From an uncultured Mycoplasmatota bacterium (GTDB lineage: Bacteria; Bacillota_I; Bacilli_A; RF39; UBA660): a stretch of DNA of 8,020 nucleotides. The stretch is from NCBI GenBank assembly GCA_947645535.1, contig CANSDD010000073.1, positions 1-8,020 on the forward strand. Direction: 5' to 3'. The notes below the pieces were generated by a model. It was not told the origin of the DNA and made no database searches. It saw only the letters and a list, made by a program, of their open reading frames with translations. Shown piece after piece: positions 5,442 through 8,020 of the stretch. The position numbers and the translations under genes are program-made. Numbering within the stretch: position 1 is the stretch's first letter; every line of letters begins with the position of its first letter.

Positions 5442-8020
5442 TTATTTTACTTCATACCAATCATTTCCATATTCTACATCTACTTCTAAAGCAATAGAAA
5501 GTGGATAAACATGATTCATTTTATCGGTCACAATAGAAATTACTTTTTCTTTTTCACTTTCTAAACAATCAAATACAAGTTCATCATGTACTTGTAAAAT
5601 CATTTTACTTTGAATATTTTCTTTTTTAAATTCTCTATGAATATCTATCATAGCTTTCTTGATAATATCAGCACTTGTTCCCTGAATTGGAGTATTTAGT
5701 GCCATTCTCTCTCCACTATTTCTTATCATAAAATTAGAATTAGATAACTCAGGAAGTAATCGTTTTCTTCCAAGTAATGTTTTTACATAACCATCTACAT
5801 ATGCTTGTTTTACTACACCTTTCATATAAGCATCAATTCCAGGATAAGTAGTTAAATAATTATCAATAAACTCTTTTGCCTCTTTTGGCGGAATACCTAA
5901 ATTTTCAGCTAAACCAAAACTACTAATTCCATAAATAATTCCAAAATTAACAGCCTTTGCCATTCTTCGCTGTAATTTAGTAACTTCATCTAATGGTACT
6001 TTAAAAATATCACTAGCAGTTTTTGTATGAACATCAATATTATTTTTAAAAGCAATTTTTAAATCTTCTACATCAGCCATATGAGCAAGTACACGAAGCT
6101 CAATTTGCGAATAATCACTACTCAAAATAATAGAATTAGGACTTGGTACAAATGCTTTTCTAATAATTTTTCCATATTCATTCCTCATTGGAATATTTTG
6201 TAAATTTGGTTCAATAGAGGATAATCTCCCTGTTCTAGTTAATGCTTGCATATAAATCGTATGAATTTTAGAGTCTTCCATTATCGCACTTTCTAATCCA
6301 GCTATATAAGTTGTATATAATTTGGTTAAACTACGATATTCCATAATAGAATCAATAATAGGATGTATACCTTGTAATTTTCTTAGTACATCTACTGCTG
6401 TTGAATAGCCTTTTTTTCCTTTCTTTCCATGTGGAAGTTTTAACTTTTCAAATAATACTTCACCTAATTGACTTGGAGAAGAAATATTAAATTCCATCCC
6501 AGCTTGTTCATAAATATCTTCAGTTAAAGAGTCTATTTTAACTTTAATTTCTTTGCCCATTTCATTTAATGTCTTTCTGTCAACATGAACACCTGTATAT
6601 TCCATATCAGCTAACACTTCTGATAATGGAAGTTCAATATCTTGAAAAAGTGATTTCATTTCTTCTTTTTCCAATTTTTCTTCAAAAAGTTTCTTTGTTT
6701 CATAAATAAACTCTGCTTTCATAATGGCATAAAAAGCGACTACATCTTCACTTGGACATTCCATTTTCTTATCTTTTCCAAACGTTGTGTCATAAAAAGG
6801 AATTTCATAATCGAATTGATTAGCCAAATAAGCAATATCATCTTTTTCATTATATTCAAGTAAATAAGCTGCTATCATTGTATCAAATGTACAATTTTCT
6901 AGCTCTACACCTAAATATTTCATAGCAACAATATGCTTTTTCAAATCATATACATATTTATTATTTTCCTTTAAAAAATTAGGATTTTCTTTTAGTACAG
7001 AAATAGGAACATAAAAAGATTTATCTTTACTATAAACACCAAGCCCTAAAGCCTCAGCAGTATGATAATTTGTTCCAAATAATTCTAAATAAATTGCTAC
7101 ATCTCCATCTATAGAAACACCATCTAAACTATTTAGTATTTCTACATTCATTGGTTTCATTAAAAAGCCTTCTTTTTTATTTTTTTTAATAAAAGAAAAA
7201 AATTCTAATTCTTCATACATATCATTTAATCCTTTTTGATTACCTTTATAAACTAATTCATCTGGATTAAAAGGAATTGGTACTTCTTTATATATTTGTG
7301 CGAGTTCATAACTCATATAAGCATTTTCTTTATCTTCTTCTAAACGTAAACTTGTTTTAGGACTTATTTTATCTAAGTTTTCATAGATACCATCTAATGT
7401 TTGATATTGAATTAATAATTTTAAAGCAGTTTTTTCTCCTACTCCTTTAACACCTGGAAGATTATCTGAAGAATCCCCCATTAAACCTTTTAAATCAACC
7501 ATTTTCTTAGGTTCTATTCCATACTCTTCGATAAAAGATTTTTTATTATAACGAACATAATCTTTCTGTTTTAATAATTTCATATCAACATCATTACTAA
7601 TAAGTTGTAATAAATCTCTATCACTACTAATAATTGTTCCAATCCATTCTTCTTCTTCATCACAATAACGTGCAAATGTACCTATTATATCATCCGCTTC
7701 ATAATTATCAATCTCAAAATAAGTAATTCCCATTTGTGTTAATAATTCTTTTGCAATTGGGAATTGCTGTTTCAACTCATCTGGAGTAGCAATTCTGCCT
7801 CCCTTATAATCATCATATTTTTCATGACGAAACGTTTTTCCTCGATCAAAAGCTACCATAATATGAGTTGGTTTTTCTTCTAATATAATCTTATTCATCA
7901 TGTTTGTAAAACCAAATAAAGCATTGGTTGGAAAATCTTTACTATTTTTCATAAAATTACCATTGTATGCTGTTGCATAATAACTACGAAATAATAAATT
8001 ATTTCCATCTACTAATATTA
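5442..8020 (-). CDS. polA: DNA polymerase I, 5' end cut by window edge
   Basis: Repair polymerase that removes RNA primers and fills gaps. 858 complete codons are visible; the frame runs to the right edge, where ILVDGNNLLFRSYYATA is the normal N-terminus, so only a few residues are missing. An internal ATG at 7952 is not the start, since using it would remove the first catalytic aspartate of the 5' nuclease. Counting from the first visible codon: the 5'-3' exonuclease domain covers about 1-290, with D4, EADD (107-110), SSDRD (131-135) and helix-hairpin-helix GDSSDNLPGVKGVGEKTA (181-198). A 3'-5' exonuclease-like domain covers about 290-470, with the usual DxE replaced by YLE (310-312) and the last acidic motif not recognisable, so proofreading is probably lost as in Bacillus Pol I. 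The polymerase domain follows, with TGRLSSIEPNLQNIP (596-610), motif A DYSQIELR (635-642), motif B RRMAKAVNFGIIYG (684-697), motif C HDE (811-813) and C-terminal WYEVK. Confidence 0.98.
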   Translation of the reverse strand, partial: ILVDGNNLLFRSYYATAYNGNFMKNSKDFPTNALFGFTNMMNKIILEEKPTHIMVAFDRGKTFRHEKYDDYKGGRIATPDELKQQFPIAKELLTQMGITYFEIDNYEADDIIGTFARYCDEEEEWIGTIISSDRDLLQLISNDVDMKLLKQKDYVRYNKKSFIEEYGIEPKKMVDLKGLMGDSSDNLPGVKGVGEKTALKLLIQYQTLDGIYENLDKISPKTSLRLEEDKENAYMSYELAQIYKEVPIPFNPDELVYKGNQKGLNDMYEELEFFSFIKKNKKEGFLMKPMNVEILNSLDGVSIDGDVAIYLELFGTNYHTAEALGLGVYSKDKSFYVPISVLKENPNFLKENNKYVYDLKKHIVAMKYLGVELENCTFDTMIAAYLLEYNEKDDIAYLANQFDYEIPFYDTTFGKDKKMECPSEDVVAFYAIMKAEFIYETKKLFEEKLEKEEMKSLFQDIELPLSEVLADMEYTGVHVDRKTLNEMGKEIKVKIDSLTEDIYEQAGMEFNISSPSQLGEVLFEKLKLPHGKKGKKGYSTAVDVLRKLQGIHPIIDSIMEYRSLTKLYTTYIAGLESAIMEDSKIHTIYMQALTRTGRLSSIEPNLQNIPMRNEYGKIIRKAFVPSPNSIILSSDYSQIELRVLAHMADVEDLKIAFKNNIDVHTKTASDIFKVPLDEVTKLQRRMAKAVNFGIIYGISSFGLAENLGIPPKEAKEFIDNYLTTYPGIDAYMKGVVKQAYVDGYVKTLLGRKRLLPELSNSNFMIRNSGERMALNTPIQGTSADIIKKAMIDIHREFKKENIQSKMILQVHDELVFDCLESEKEKVISIVTDKMNHVYPLSIALEVDVEYGNDWYEVK

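Noticed and set aside
7952..7952. ATG at 7952 as the start of polA
   Set aside because: The frame continues upstream to the window edge with the conserved LVDGNNLLFRSYYA segment, which holds a catalytic aspartate.
1..8020. CRISPR array, tRNA or rRNA genes, insertion sequence
   Set aside because: I found no regularly spaced repeats, no cloverleaf-like sequence, no transposase and no terminal repeats with target duplication.

Overview
The window is about 8 kb of very AT-rich DNA in which every supported gene lies on the minus strand. In transcription order, from the right edge to the left, they are: polA (DNA polymerase I, start cut by the right edge), a gene-free stretch of about 540 bases, dxr (DXP reductoisomerase), an unrecognised 244-residue protein, a cation diffusion facilitator fused to a GNAT acetyltransferase domain, and serS (seryl-tRNA synthetase, end cut by the left edge).

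The low GC content, the purine-rich Shine-Dalgarno sequences, the T-box leader on serS and the Bacillus-like decay of the Pol I proofreading domain point to a low-GC Bacillota, probably an uncultured Bacilli- or Clostridia-related lineage. Every tryptophan codon I checked in serS, the transporter, dxr and polA is TGG and I saw no in-frame TGA inside them. The standard bacterial code is therefore likely, not the Mycoplasma code. I cannot name the species.

Region by region. (1) 1-1204 is serS, missing roughly its last 25 residues. (2) 1205-1462 is a complete regulatory leader: a near-consensus sigma-A promoter whose -35 overlaps the stop codon of the upstream gene, then a serine-specific T-box (UCU specifier, F-box, T-box sequence and terminator), then a strong ribosome binding site. 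(3) 1459-2754 is the transporter-acetyltransferase fusion with its own near-perfect promoter at 2812-2840 and a terminator-like or operator-like inverted repeat in its leader. (4) 2903-3637 is an orphan hypothetical gene. (5) 3752-4900 is dxr, away from its common uppS/cdsA/rseP neighbours. (6) 4901-5441 has no convincing gene but contains an isolated 12-bp hairpin and several short direct and inverted repeats. (7) 5442-8020 is polA.

The genes are mostly unrelated housekeeping functions: DNA repair and replication, isoprenoid precursor synthesis by the MEP pathway, metal export and tRNA charging. At least serS and the transporter have their own promoters, so this is a same-strand series of separate units, not one functional operon. 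I see no mobile element, CRISPR array, tRNA or rRNA gene. The most interesting items are the CDF-GNAT fusion with its altered transmembrane metal site, the inverted repeat in its leader, the hairpin between polA and dxr, and the abnormal motif 3 of the seryl-tRNA synthetase at the left edge.
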